Shown here piece after piece: positions 48,674 through 61,783 of a DNA stretch of 64,000 bases. Every line of letters begins with the position of its first letter. Positions within the stretch are counted from its first letter, which is position 1. This DNA comes from Echiichthys vipera (taxonomy: Eukaryota > Chordata > Actinopteri > Perciformes > Trachinidae). Both the position numbers and the translations under genes were made by a program. The stretch is taken from the NCBI GenBank assembly GCA_963691815.1, contig OY829667.1, positions 17,912,563-17,976,562 of the forward strand. Direction: 5' to 3'. Below the pieces are notes generated by a model. The model was not told the DNA's origin, did no database searches, and saw only the letters and a program-made list of their open reading frames with translations.

Positions 48674-51600
48674 GGCGTGATAAGGTGTCTATCAGTACAT
48701 GCAGTGGTGTTGCTGGATAATGGTGGTTAAAAGGGGGGCTTTTTTTATCCAGGCAGAGGTGTTCTGTGGCTTGATAATGCAGCTGAGGAAATTAGAGAAT
48801 GTAGTTATGTGTAAAATGGATTCGCTCTTTGAGCTTTGTATTAAAAGGGGCCCAGAACATTTGGAAATGAGATTTCCCCTGTCCTTCATATGCTGCAATG
48901 CACATTAGCAGCACCTAAGTAAGATACTGTATTTCCTGGAACAAAATGCCTTTGGCAGGTATGTGTGTGTTTGTATGTGTCCTTTTCCATGTCCTTTTTC
49001 AAAATACACCCAAAGCTTCTGCCGGGAGCCAGCCACCTCAGGTTTGTCTCAGATCTGCAGATCACTGTTGTCAAATATTTTTTTCTGTTGTGCCTCAACC
49101 ACCATCAGTTAAATTGAGGGGAAGAAGTGAACCAGAAACACAAAAGCAGAGAAAAAAACAATTTCTGGCTCTGTGTTTGGTACAGATGTAGCTGTCATTT
49201 CTCTTTGTCTTTCTCTTTTGTTATTTCTTCTTTTCTGTCTCTCCCACCAGTGTTTTGATGGGTTTTGGACTCCAGGATCAAATATGGCCGTTACTCTTGT
49301 CAAAAGTAATGCATCTCTTACAGCGCACCCTGTCATGATACACTTATGCCATTCCCTTCCATGGCCAAACCGCTCCAGGTATGAAAATACCAAGTGCCTT
49401 AGTGACCTCATTTTGTTCACAATGTCCAACTTTAAGAAGCAATTTCTACTTTGTACCAAATGACCATAATATATCTGTATGGGGCTTATAGTACTGTCGA
49501 TCAATAACAGTTACTTAATTATTTCTTTTTGTGTTAAGAGGTTTTTCTAATTTGTACACCATTTGGGGAACAAAATACTCCCTTTGGAGTAGCCTGAGCT
49601 GATAAGGACTGAGCATCTTGCCCAAGTACAGTTAAGCAGGCCAGAGTCTGAACGGCTTTCAAAGTCGGGCCATGTAGTTATAGTCTATCTACATGAACAG
49701 CACTATAAATTCCTATTGCTCAAGATAAAATAAAAGCCTTGAAGTCAAAAGTGCAAGTATGCTGTCAAGTAAAATGTCATCAAATACAGCTTCACTCTGG
49801 TACGAGTGAAGTATTTTGCTGCCTATCTGGTTGTATAGTGTAGCTAGATATTTGTTAATATCCCATTGAATGCTGAGAGAATTAGACCCCCCCGCCCCAT
49901 TTCGGCTTCACATTTAAGACAACCGCGGCGCAGACATACCCACATAAAGCATAATGTCCTCTCACACATTTAGCTCCGTGTCTCTCTGCCTTGCTTCTTG
50001 TCTGCTCCCCCTTGTTCACACACTTACCCTTTAGCGTTAAACTTTGGTGTCACCTCTCCACGGCCCGCCTGAGTGCCAAGACAAATGTTTCCCGTTGGAA
50101 TGAGAATAGATTTTTCTAACGGGCTCCGTAATCAGTGGTTCGTGCATTTTAATCCCGATAAAAAGTGGCAAGGGGCTTTGTTGCAGTAATGCCTGTCCCC
50201 ATGGGGGAAGGGAGGGTTCTTGGTGCTGGGAGCCGCGTAGATGGTGGGCAGAACTTCATATGGTTGCTAGGAACGTTATATGTAGGATGTTTGGTGCCTT
50301 GTTGATGAGACCCAGCCACTCATTACCACTTGTGTGCCCCTGAGGCCACTTGATCAGAGGGAGGTAGTGGCATGATGAACACTCTCAAGAGGCCAATTAC
50401 ATTATTACAAGTAGATCTGGAGTACACTTTGACCTATAACTATTAGTTCTAAACAAGATCAACCTACAAAGATGTGAACTGGCGCTGCCTTTCTCATGTA
50501 GAAACTGGCTGAGACTATCTTCATGAAGAGTGAGGTCACAAAGAAATTGCGAAAGGATAGAGACAATATTATGGAACAAAAAGTCGGATGAGTGACAGTG
50601 TATAACAAAGACAGATTTAGTGACAGGGTGGAGATGGAGGAAAGTGGATGCGGAGGGCAGAAGCTGGAGCCAAGCTTAATGGCCTATACAGCAGCGAGTA
50701 GCGAGGTAAATCAGCCTATAAATCCATGTACTGATGTACCAGGCCAAGCCTTGGCATGGTCCCCTGCCAGCGGTTAGCAGTTGCTTTCCACCTGACTCCC
50801 CCCATTTTCTGGCTGTTATTCCTCTCATTCTGTCTTATTGTCACTGTCATGACTGACATCTGTGGTACTATTTCTGTGATGCTTAATATGGCTAGATACT
50901 ATAGCAGCACAAAATACCTGAAGTTTGATCACACCTAGTCATTGCAAAGTTTGATGCAGAAATATATAAAACTTTAACTTAGAGTCCATTGGCATCTGTT
51001 TTTCATGATGACCTGGTGGCTTACGGTTGGCCTCGATTTTAACCAGCTGTGATCCTTTGTCACATCATCCTTTCGTCTTTCTGTCCAATATCATCTGTCT
51101 CTTTCCACTAAGACACACAAGCATAATTTAAAGTGTATGCATGCAATACCATTACATGAATAAAATAAATCCAACAAGACAGCTCTATTGCAACATAATG
51201 TGGCTAATTTAATTTAAGTTGCCATCTATATGCTAGTGGCAAACCTGCACCTTCTACACATGGACATTAGTTTACTCTGGAAAAAAGAGAAGTCCTTAGA
51301 AGTCGCTGTGGATTTGCTGAAGCATCATTGCTTAAGAAAGGCCCAGAAAATATACTTGATTTGTGTGCATGACTGTAAAAACAGTAAGGGAGAATGAAGA
51401 CAGATAATGTTACAAAAATCTCCCTATGTTGCTGACATTGTTCTTTAGCACATGCATAGGCTAGGAGGATCCCAAGGATATGCCATCTTCAGTATTTCCC
51501 CCAGGTTTACAGCTTTTGGGGAAGGCAAAAAAATGAAAAGAATCATGGTTTTCATGTGTTTCCAATGCACTGTAGCGGATTGCCTGAATGTTCTTTTTTT

Positions 51601-52619
51601 AGCGTGCCGGTCGGAGTTTAATCAGACAGTTTATTGGTTAGGTTCGTATTGAATTCCCACGTGGATAAATGAATCAGTGTTAAAAGGCGTTAAAAATCAC
51701 CGGACAGAAGAATCACAATTATACAGCAGTAATCAGAGCCACAATGTAAACTCAGTTAAAATCATTGTATTACACAATAAGCTACACTCGGCATCAGAAA
51801 ATGCATTTTAAAGAATTGTCCAAAAGGTCCAAATAACCTTCTCCAACAGAAACAGTCCAAAGCTAAATCAAGAATCACTTTATGGTTTCTAGCACAACAA
51901 AATAAAGAAAGAATTTCAGTCTTTTTGATTCTATTTTAGTTGTTTTTTCCCATTAGGAGTGGAGCATCTTCCAAAACAATTTTACAAACGATCTTTGAAG
52001 AAGTGAATCTCTGTCAGAGTTTTCTTAGAATTGTAAACACGCATGTTGAGAAAGAATTCACATGCTGTCATGTAAATAAGATAAATAACATAAGGCTGTT
52101 TAATTAGTTTACTAAAAGGACAAAGTATAGAGCTGTTCCGTAGGAAAGGGATCCTTAAATGACTCCTGGTGGGATCTGATGCTATTCAGAAAATACAATT
52201 AGATAAAATTACCTTGACGTTCAAGGGGGGCAGGGGTGCCGTTGTAATATAATGGTAGGGGAAACCCTGATTTTATTAGTACATGGATATGATATGTGCA
52301 CACAGCGGCTCTGACTACAGATACAACACACTTTCCATTTCAGACAGGCAGCTGTTTGACATGTATATAGGGCATCATCCGCACACCTCATTGCGTATGT
52401 ATCTAACTCAAGGCAATGTGTTCCACCAGGCACTTTGATGAAGCCAAAGACATTTGCATGAAAACACATGGTGCGCGTCATCATCACCTGTCCACATGTC
52501 AGAGCATTAAAACATTCACACTTTTCTCCAGGCCACTGGTTCTCATCATCCAGCCTCCGATTGCCCACAGCCAAAGAAATAATAATTGAAAGCAAAGACT
52601 GCAGAGATAGGAGTGTCCT

Positions 52620-52620
52620 G

Positions 52621-52682
<62 letters not shown>

Positions 52683-52712
52683 GGTGTGTGTACGCGCGGG
52701 TGTGTGCGTGTG
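52620..52712. repeat. (TG)n microsatellite with GC-rich end
   Basis: A TG run of roughly 25 units passes into CGCGCGCGGG and TACGCGCGGG blocks. The alternating purine-pyrimidine pattern, especially the CG part, is a Z-DNA-prone sequence. Open frames through it encode only Cys-Val repeats. Confidence 0.95.
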
Positions 52713-52879
52713 TGTTTAAAAACGAGTGGTGGGATGCTACCTCTTGTATTCCCTGACATTTTCTTCACACTGGCCCAGTTTGCTTTCTCTCCTGTTCAGT
52801 TTGATCATGAAATGATCCAATGACAGAAAGGCACAGTGCTCTTTATCTTCTCTTGTTTTTTTTAGCTTATCCCCCCACT

Positions 52880-52880
<1 letters not shown>

Positions 52881-52945
<65 letters not shown>
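52881..52945. repeat. (AC)n microsatellite
   Basis: About 32 uninterrupted AC units. It is the complement of the TG array 170 bases upstream. Confidence 0.97.
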
Positions 52946-52946
<1 letters not shown>

Positions 52947-55900
52947 GAAAATGAACTCCTTTATGGCCTTTGTAATGCTAAGCTTCATTCTGATCTATCA
53001 CCACTTGTGGAACTGGGGAAGACTCTCCCCTGTGGCTTAATGCTGTGTATATATCTTGGTAGGCTGGACTATATTGACTAATTGAAGCGCAGCATGGTGT
53101 TTGATAAACAAGCTGTTCCTCCCACTGCATGTGACTAATAGAATCACCTCAGTTGAATTAATAAGGGCACAATAATTTAGTCCATGTTTATCTATGACAC
53201 TGGGGGAATGAACAAGAAGGGAGGACACTAAGCAGTAAATAGGAAATACAATCGAAGCATGATTAATTATATCTCAGTAATGACTACTTTTTTATGTTTC
53301 ACCGTAGCTTATTATGGTTTAGATATTTTTAATTGCACATACGTCATGAACAGTCTTTTCAGTGACTGCAATATGTGTCTGATATACAAAATACAATAAT
53401 TGTTTTTGTTTTCATGCACAAAACATGTCATAGCAGTTTTCCCTTAAGGACTGCTGTTTTCAGCAATAGAGTAGCTTTAAGTGGCTACTGTTGAGTGGCT
53501 AGTTGGTTACAGACTGCCAAGTGCCACTTCACAGATTATTCAGTGTCTGCAGTGGAGTAGCTCTGTAGCAGAGTGGAGGATAAGAGTAGAACATGATAAC
53601 AACCTGTGGCAAATGGATACATGTTTTCTCAGGCCAGGGATGAGCGGACAGAGATAGCTCGGCTCTGTTCGCTGGGTTATTGTAACTGCGTCAGTGAAAG
53701 ACCGAAGGCTGTCATTCACATTTGATTGAAGCTGACATTTTGTTGCCGTTCACCTTCCCGCCTTTCTTTGATACATGGCATCAGCCCTTGTTTGTCTGTC
53801 AGATGGTTTCCATTAGTTGGGCGGTTAGGTGTATTATACCAACTCCCTGGTGGATAACCGTGTTGATAGTCTGTCAATCTCACACTTAAATAGCAGGCTT
53901 CACAAAGGTCTTTCCCTTTCTGTCTGTTTATCTGCCATCACTCCCTAACTGATTGTTCACCCTGAAAGCCTTGATTTATGTTTACACGGTACGAATTCAC
54001 CTCACAGTAATCACCTGTCTGCGTTTCTTTATATTGGATGAGTGTGTGTCAAATTGCATTGAAGAGGGTTTTATAATCCTGAGTGTTGCTTCCCTCTTCT
54101 TCTGATGCTTCACACAGTATCATGAGACCATGAGAATGGATTTGCTTATAGTATTGCACAGAGACAGTGAGGTAGGGTATTACATGCAGTGAACTACTGT
54201 ATAGCTTGTTGTGATTTCATGCCTTATTATTCTCAGGATGTTCCCAAATGCATGATTGTAAAGCAACTTTTATAGATGGCCTGTCATGAGAGAAGGAAGG
54301 AAAAGCTGGTGGATATACAGTCATTCTGAATCATAAAATGAGTTGATTTTCATCCACAGATGTAACAGAACTGAACAGATAAGCTAATCTTTTAAATGGC
54401 AGCCTCTCCATTTCTGTAGGCAGCTGTGATGCTTCAACACAAACTACAGCTAACCTGCATTATAATAAAAAGATTGAAAGAGACATGTATTGTCGTGGTT
54501 GGTTACTGAATTATTATATATTATACATTAGTAGTGACTGCTTTTACATCATGACTATTTCGCCTATATATCTGCAATATATAATCATGATTTGTCTTTT
54601 TATTGTGTTAGAACATGCAGTATTGGCTGTGATTCAGTTGTAGAATAAGATAATCGCAGCTGTGATAATATTCAGTACACCGTCACAACCTGAATTGTGA
54701 TGTTTCTTTGAACAGTTCTACCAGCTCCAATTATTAGTGAACAGTAAAAGGCGACAACCTACAATTATTTGTTTTTTTTTATTATTTATTTAAATTATTT
54801 ATACTCTGCCAACACAAATAGTTCCGCAGCGGGACTGTTGGCAAGCAACAGGAACATTTTCCTGCACACTACTTTGGTACTTTGTGTGAGCTATGTTACA
54901 CAGGTCACTGCAAGCTAGCTATATCATGTACATGTATCTGTATGTTTCCATTTATTGTGCTACCAGTGAATTAAGAGCCTGTTGTTGATGGTCACTTTGG
55001 TGGTATGTATGATTCTGACAGTAACGTTACCTTGTTCCATCTCTTCCTGCTCTGCAGACTGTATTCAGTTTACTCTTCTTAACAGTCTGAATGTCGATGT
55101 TTACCTTATTTTTTTGAGACCTGGCCAAACATCAAGCAGTTCAAAGCCCATGTTGTTTGCCTTAAAGTGTTAGCATAAGCCTCATATTTCAATTTGTCTA
55201 GATCAAAAGATGTTGGCTAATGCGGTACTTTACTGCAGTCGTATGAGCACACCTGGAGGTTTGCATTGAGGCATCCAGACCTCTTTTCTTCCCCTTGGTC
55301 CTCTTCTGATGATCATTCATGATTTAATGTATGTATTTGTGTATTTGTGTAAATGTTATCTTTGCGCTGCAAAGTTTGTTGTGATCTAAGATAGATAGGC
55401 TAATGACCCTTAATGTTAGTAGAGTGATTAATATAGTTAAGTCACAGTAATATTTTACTGTATGTGAGCACTAATGGCATGCTTCGTCTGTAATCAAGAA
55501 TAACAATTACACCAGTAACCAAGTCTGCAGTGTTAGATATGTGGTGTCTGTCACAGTAGCAGTATTTCAACAGTATTTTCTATAATCCAATATGTTCTAT
55601 CTGCTAGAACTGGCTGAGAATATGGCATCTGTCACTCATTTTTGCATATATAGCACAGCCAACTATCCAAACAGATACGATTTTATCTCTTGACGTGAAG
55701 TAAAGGAAATTGCTTTTGTAAGACAGCACCAGACATGTTTATGAAAATACATGTTTTTAGAGCGTCTAATATTGATAGCAATCCCTTTACTTGTTGTCTT
55801 TTTGTGAGCACTGGCGTGATCAGTTTTTTATAGGATCTGTATTAAAGATTAGACACAATAAAATATTAAATACATCTTGGGATAAGCATGTTGAAGAAGA

Positions 55901-58123
55901 GAGGAGAAGAAATGCACATTAATGACCTAACCTGTTTGAGGATGGAAAATAATTCAGTCTTAAGCAATTCCGGTTGAGTGACAGGCCTGGCGAGAGGCCT
56001 TGATTTCCCTGCAGCGCCGTCGCTCCATCTTTAAGCTAACCTCATACATAAAAAGACCACCAATTAGGAGTTAGTCAGGTCTGCCCACCTTCTTGGATTA
56101 TGATTCCATAATTGAGTGTGCTGGAGGTCACGCCGCTTACTCTGTCTTAACCAGGGAACTTTATTTGGAAACTGCCTTGCCAAGAGAAGGTGATGGCTTG
56201 CTAATAGCTGCCAGTTTCAAGCAAAATTGCCTGTCAATGAAGGTAATTGGGGACATAAGCCATTGTGTGCTCTGTCATTCTGTCCACAAACCTTTAAAAA
56301 AAAGTCAGTTATATCACCCTGCTGTTAAAGAACACCTGACACATTAGATGATTGAATAACCCTTGGCTAGACAAGAATTCAAACTGTTATAACAGCAATT
56401 ATTTAGTTTTTCACTGTATACTATATGTCCCCTGTATTAGTAGTATTTAACATTAATTGTCAGATGCACAGAGCTCAGCAGGTGTAATTGAGCAATCAGT
56501 GCTGGTAGATGCCTTTCAGTAAATGCCTTCTTTTGGGGATTTAGCTGGATTAGCCAATCCTTGTCACCACACTGCACAACAGTATTAAACTCCGGCAGCT
56601 TCGTTAACACATCTGTGTAGCCCAGCTGGCTGATTAGCCTGCAAACATGTATTTTTTCAATGTTGCTAGCTTGATTTTCGCTTTCCTCTTTTACATTTCT
56701 CACTAAAATTAAAAGGAGTAGTTGGGTGATCACAAGATGAGCTCAAGATGTGAATCGTCTTCCTGTTCTCTTTCCTCCACACACACACACAAGTCCCTCT
56801 CTGATTTCAGTTTCTACTTGTCAACTTGCATTTCTCTAATCCAACGGTGACTAAGCATGTTAGGTCTAGTGATCACAGGTTGAGGCTATTGAGGGGAAGC
56901 TGGGAATACCACTAAACACAGGCAAGCACTGGGACTCAAGGAGAGGAAGGAAATGCTTTGCAAATGGTGTTGGTGCTTTCAGGTACCAGGAGGCACTGAG
57001 GCAGTAAGTGCAGTTTAAGATCTCATATACATTACACACGTGTATATTTTTATTGTCATATAGCCTGTGGTTTTGCTGCAGGTAAAAACAAGACTTGAAT
57101 ATCACCTGGAAGTATTCATAAGAGAATCTCTTAAGTGAGAAATGAGCAACCAGTTTAGACCTGAAGGGATTTTGGTCTGGTACCAAAGAGAGAGAAAAGA
57201 GAAGGGCTTTACCCTTCAGCCATTATTCACCTTCATAGCTCCCATAAACCAGGAAATGTTCCAGTATAAAAAAGGGAAATTGATTTGCAAATGGGGGAAA
57301 CTGTAAAAGCAGAGACAAAACACTCTTTAGGTGGTAGCTCTCAGCCAAGTATGTACATATTCAGCCACATAGAAGACGCACATTAGCCGTCATTAAACTG
57401 AGCTCTTGAGAGTCCAGTTGCCATTCTGACTGTTCTCCCCTCTTGAGGCCATATTCTACTGTTTCTCACTTATTTTCTCGTTGTTTCTTCCGCCCTCTGT
57501 CTTTCACTCACAGGTTTTTCTATTTATCATGTCTCATGATTAAAGCCCTCCACTATTTAGCTAAATGCAACAGAGTTCTGGCAAGAGTCATCCCTTTAAC
57601 CATGGACTCAACTCTGAAGATGCCTGGTGAATTACTCACAAGTACCCTCTCTACCCTTTGGCTCCAGACCTACCCAGCAACTTCACTTTTGGACTTCATT
57701 GGTTTTTCCAAGGTGGCAAATAAATCCCCGGCTAATGCACACACAGCTGCTGGTTCATTCTGGTTGAACTTCCTTTGGGGACTTATGCTGCTTACATAAG
57801 CCCAGTCTGGCAGAGACATAGCCTAATCATACAGATTTCAAATCATTCACATGAGGGTCGACAGCACAGCAACGCCACAAGGTTGACTGCTCAAAGTGAA
57901 ATACAGAGCTAGAACAAAAGGTCTTTAGAGCGTGATCACACTATCCTTTTGGCCGCGGCAAAAACCGTTTTTTCAGCTAAAGTCTAGTACCTTTAAGGGC
58001 GGACTCACACTATTCTCCCGGACCGAGACCCGGACTTTAGGGTACTTGTCCCCCCTCCCTCTCCCCCCGCGCCCCAGCCCCGTTTGTACTCACACTGCCA
58101 GGGCCTCGGCCAATGCTTCTTGC

Positions 58124-58314
58124 TGTCCATACGCCATCACGCCGTAACACGTCACACGCATTGATCGCGTGTGTGTGGCTTTCTTTACAAATCTTTCCAT
58201 AGACCTCAGAGTTTTTGTGCGTCTTGTCGACTGTTTTTGAATATTTTCATCCGACCAAATCTGCAGTAAACACTCCACCTCCGCATCACACCAACGTGAA
58301 CCTTTCCCCACCAT
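58124..58314 (-). pseudogene. Myb/SANT-like DNA-binding domain fragment
   Basis: From an ATG at 58314, preceded by an ACAACAACAACA leader, the minus strand encodes RWCDAEVECLLQIWSDENIQ. This is the W-x3-E-x3-L-x2-IW pattern at the start of Myb/SANT-like (Myb_DNA-bind_4 type) domains. After 28 codons, exactly at the loop/arm boundary (58231-58233), the expected continuation DKTHKNSEVYGKICKE moves to another frame, consistent with loss of one base. Beyond that the similarity fades. It is a broken 5' piece of a transposon- or host-derived gene. Confidence 0.55.
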
Positions 58315-58349
58315 TGTTGTTGTTGTTAAATGTCCGCGCATGGTCCGTC

Positions 58350-58493
58350 CAGTCGACAAGACGCACAAAAACTCTGAGGTCTATGGAAAGATTTGTAAAG
58401 AAAGCCACACACACGCGATCAATGTGTGTGACGTGTTACGGCGTGATGGCGTATGGACAGCAAGAAGCATTGGCCGAGGCCCTGGCAGTGTGA
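58350..58493 (+). pseudogene. Second, inverted copy of the Myb/SANT-like fragment
   Basis: The right arm repeats the part of the frame downstream of the loop boundary (VDKTHKNSEVYGKICKES) on the plus strand. It lacks the N-terminal half with the two tryptophans, which is present only once, in the loop. It arose by inverted duplication and is not an independent gene. Confidence 0.5.
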
Positions 58494-58602
58494 GTACAAA
58501 CGGGGCTGGGGCGCGGGGGGAGAGGGAGGGGGGACAAGTACCCTAAAGTCCGGGTCTCGGTCCGGGAGGATAGTGTGAGTCATTAGATAGTGTGAGTCAT
58601 TA

Positions 58603-59727
58603 GATAAGCTTCAGATTTACGAGATGAGGGGAAAAAGCGTATTTTAAATGTATACATGCTAACACTCCCAATGTTTGCGGTTTCTTCCAATTTTTTTACC
58701 CTTTCTTCTGCTGTTCCCCAATTGGTAATTTCTCCCTCTTTCTAGGTTTTATATTGATAAACACATTAAATGGAATATTTCTCGTGTGTTTCTGTGTGGG
58801 TCTGCATTGCCAGATTAGATTCGATGACAGTATAATCATTTTTACATACCACCATGTACATTACACCTAATTTTGTGGAAACTGTCAAACGACACCGCCT
58901 GACTGTGCTCACTCACTGGTGTTGGATGGTGTTATTATTTGTGGTTTTGAACGGCCCATAGATACCACCAGTAGACAATAACCTTATTTTGAGATTCATA
59001 AAATGTACTCGAAAAATCCGAAATAATACACATACGTATACTAGCATTGGGTTGAGAAAAGTATGCCCATTCGCACAAAGACTATACACACGTGCACACA
59101 AACACACAAACACCTTACACTTGATTATTTGTGATGTAAACTTGACATGTTGACTTTTCATGGTCAATATTTTGTACATTATGTAGGGCTGTTTTTATTT
59201 TAATTGGAATGTGAGCTATACATTTAAGACCAATTGAAATAATTTTACTTTCACATCCTTATATGTATTCTATTCGTCCGTAGTGTTGAGTTTTGTCAGA
59301 ATGGGAGCATTGAGGGTAGGCCATTTGCTGATACCCCAGAAAATCTCTTTTACTTTCCTTTTGCAGGTATGCAAATTGATATTGTACAAAGTAGTATCTG
59401 GAGTACATTACCTCTGCGGGGGAAGGCTACAATTGGATTCTTTGTGAAACGTGCCTGCTTTTTCTTTAAAGCCAAACCCCTCCTTGTATAGAGAGCACAA
59501 CAGCAGTGGTGCGTAGGTGACAGTACGGTCAAAGAGCTTAGAGTGCCGGTGAAGGGATGTGTGGTGGAGGTGGGGTGTCTGGATTTACCATTGATGTCAA
59601 TACCAAGCGCAACAGAGTGCACAGTGCGGTCTCTTTGTATTGTAAACGTAGGAGGCAGGCCTTTCACTTTCCCCAGGACTCGACCGCTGTGAGTCTCCAT
59701 GAGGCTGTGGTGGTGGAAGAACACATG

Positions 59728-59825
<98 letters not shown>

Positions 59826-61783
59826 CGCATAGTCAGACAGCATGACTACACCCACCTACCATGTAGTGTGTTCAGATTTTCTTTCTCGGAAGCACATAGA
59901 ACATGCCCACACATTCCTAATATAGCTTTATAGCTGCATCAGTCCTTTTATTCCAAAATTTTTATGATAATCAGTGCAAAGATAATAAATAATAAAATCA
60001 TATATCATAAAGGTGTGAGGTTCAACAAGCAATGGAGTGCCACAGCTGAAGTTGGGCTTTCAGTTGTCTTGAATAAGGTTACAAGTCATACTAATCACTG
60101 TCTTCCAACAAGCTGTTACATTCTGATAGTTAGGGTTAGTTTTTGTGCCACTGCAGCCAAGCAGTGATAGAGGGAAGCATTGATTAGGAACCCAGCTATG
60201 AAAGGAGCCCAAGTTAGCATTTAGCTTCTGCTTAGCATCCATCCTCAGTAAGTAAATGGAAACCCAAACGAGATAAAAAACTGTAGGGAGTGGTGTGATG
60301 AGTAGGGTGGAGCCAAGTCATTTGGGCGCTGATTAAACAAGCCTGTTCTTCATAGGGTTTGGTGACAAGGAAGTTGTAACCACAGATGTCCTGTACTCCA
60401 TAAAGTTTTGTTTTTTTAATCCGGACATTTAATTCATGGGCTGAGTGCAGTCATTGACCCATACAGAATATACAACATGTGGATAAGGGAACCTTCATTA
60501 TGCTGCTTCTTCTACTCTCAGTAGACACCTATCGGAACACTTGGCCTGTATTGATTTCACTGGCCAACACAGCTGGCCAGTGTTGGCTACACGCATCACC
60601 AGTATTGATCTGGTTATTACCTTCCCCTGACTGATGCCATCACAATAATTATTGGCTTGCTGGAGAAGCAAATGATACAATGTGTGGAAGAGAAGTCAGT
60701 CAGCCATGTGGGTTTTATTGACATTCCAACCTGGAAATGGTGGAGGGGTGGAAGGGGAGGATAGAAGGATAAGCTAGGAAGGAGATACAAGGTCAAAAAT
60801 AAGAACTTATCCAGCTAAACGTGTTGTTTTCTTTGTCCTAGAAATGTCTCAATTTATAATTGCATTGTGAACCTTGTTGTATATTAAGGGATTTGTGTCA
60901 TGACTGGTAATAAAAAGAAGTATTTCCGTGTCCAGATACATTGTCGGTATTGCTCTCTAAAGACTAACTCTCCTCTGCTCACAAGGACATTGTGCTTTCC
61001 TAGAGCGAAGACTCCTGTGTCTATCAGTGCGTTAAATGGGAGGGGAGAGAGAGCTGTATACTCTGCGTTTTGGCTGAGGTCATCCTATTCTTGTCGGCAG
61101 TGTAGCTACACGGCAGATGGGCCCGGGCCCTCTGTGAAATTAGTAAAGCAGTTGTCCTTGGTGGCATCAGCTGCCTTTCACCGAAACAGGAATCCTTTTT
61201 TTTTAAAGACGCTGTTGTGCAGTAGTTTGGGGACATATGATTAGCGGGGTCTTATTGAATTAGCTCTGAGTAATCATTGTTTTGTTTTGTCTTTGGAGTA
61301 GATAGTCTTACAGATTAAGCGTGTCGATGTGTGTGTCGCTTGTTTGTTTGCGTGCATGCACACACTGCATATTTGCCTTCATCAGCACTTGCTTAAGAGG
61401 GTTTTTGAAAGTTGGTTCCAATGTTTCAGTTTGATTGTGCCTTGAGGCAATACTTTGACACTGATACTTTATATTTAAGATCAGATTAACTTGTCAAAAA
61501 ATTTAAATCAATTGTACGGGTATCCCTTACGAAATTGTCTTTACAGGAAATAAATTGTATTTTTGTGACGCAAAACTAAAAGTCTTCATTGGAACACATG
61601 CAAATTGAGGCAGGTTTCACTTCAGGTTTTACAAACTGACAGCCCAGAAACTGTGAAAAAGAGGTAGACAACACTTTCTATTATTTCTCAATCATCTGAT
61701 CAAAGAAATGTAGATCCTTCTGTCTTGGGTTGCTATCTTTCCTGACATAGCACTGACATCTTTTCAACTCTCTTGCCAGTCTT
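58603..61783. other. No gene seen
   Basis: Unique-looking sequence around one long CA microsatellite. The 154-codon minus-strand frame at 59350-59814 begins in that microsatellite and is not supported as a gene. The 114-codon frame at 60900-61244 has no domain. Confidence 0.55.
59731..59817. repeat. (CA)n microsatellite, longest in the window
   Basis: About 43 CA units without interruption. It generates several spurious Cys-Val or His-Thr open frames. Confidence 0.98.

Larger units (their letters stand above)
47820..57930. other. Long gene-free stretch
   Basis: About 10 kb with no supportable gene. Open frames of 100-130 codons (49109-49504, 52221-52595, 57443-57799) lack domains. Stretches 48745-48905, 50090-50185 and 55970-56110 are less repetitive and read like possible conserved non-coding blocks (for example GCATTTTAATCCCGATAAAA at 50144-50163), but no comparison is possible here. 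Confidence 0.5.
57934..58602. mobile_element. Foldback element with 232-bp arms
   Basis: The arm at 58002-58233 is the reverse complement of 58350-58581 over 232 bases with two differences (one near the outer end, TATTCTCC against TATCCTCC, and one at CACACGCATTG against CACACACATTG). The loop is 116 bases. Outer ends begin GACTCACACTAT, and this motif is repeated as a 17-bp tandem pair on the right (58569-58602) and as a diverged copy on the left (57934-57946). The arms contain GC-rich sequence and part of a Myb/SANT-like reading frame. A non-autonomous DNA transposon is likely. A Harbinger link is possible because those elements carry a Myb-like gene, but no transposase is present. Confidence 0.85.

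Noticed and set aside
58215..58493. 92-codon frame nearly identical at its C terminus to the minus-strand frame at 58090-58368
   Set aside because: These are mirror readings of the two foldback arms and partly out of frame with the Myb/SANT-like segment. They are not two paralogous genes.
59350..59814. 154-codon minus-strand open frame
   Set aside because: It starts inside the (CA)n microsatellite as a Cys-Val run, and the remainder has no recognisable domain.
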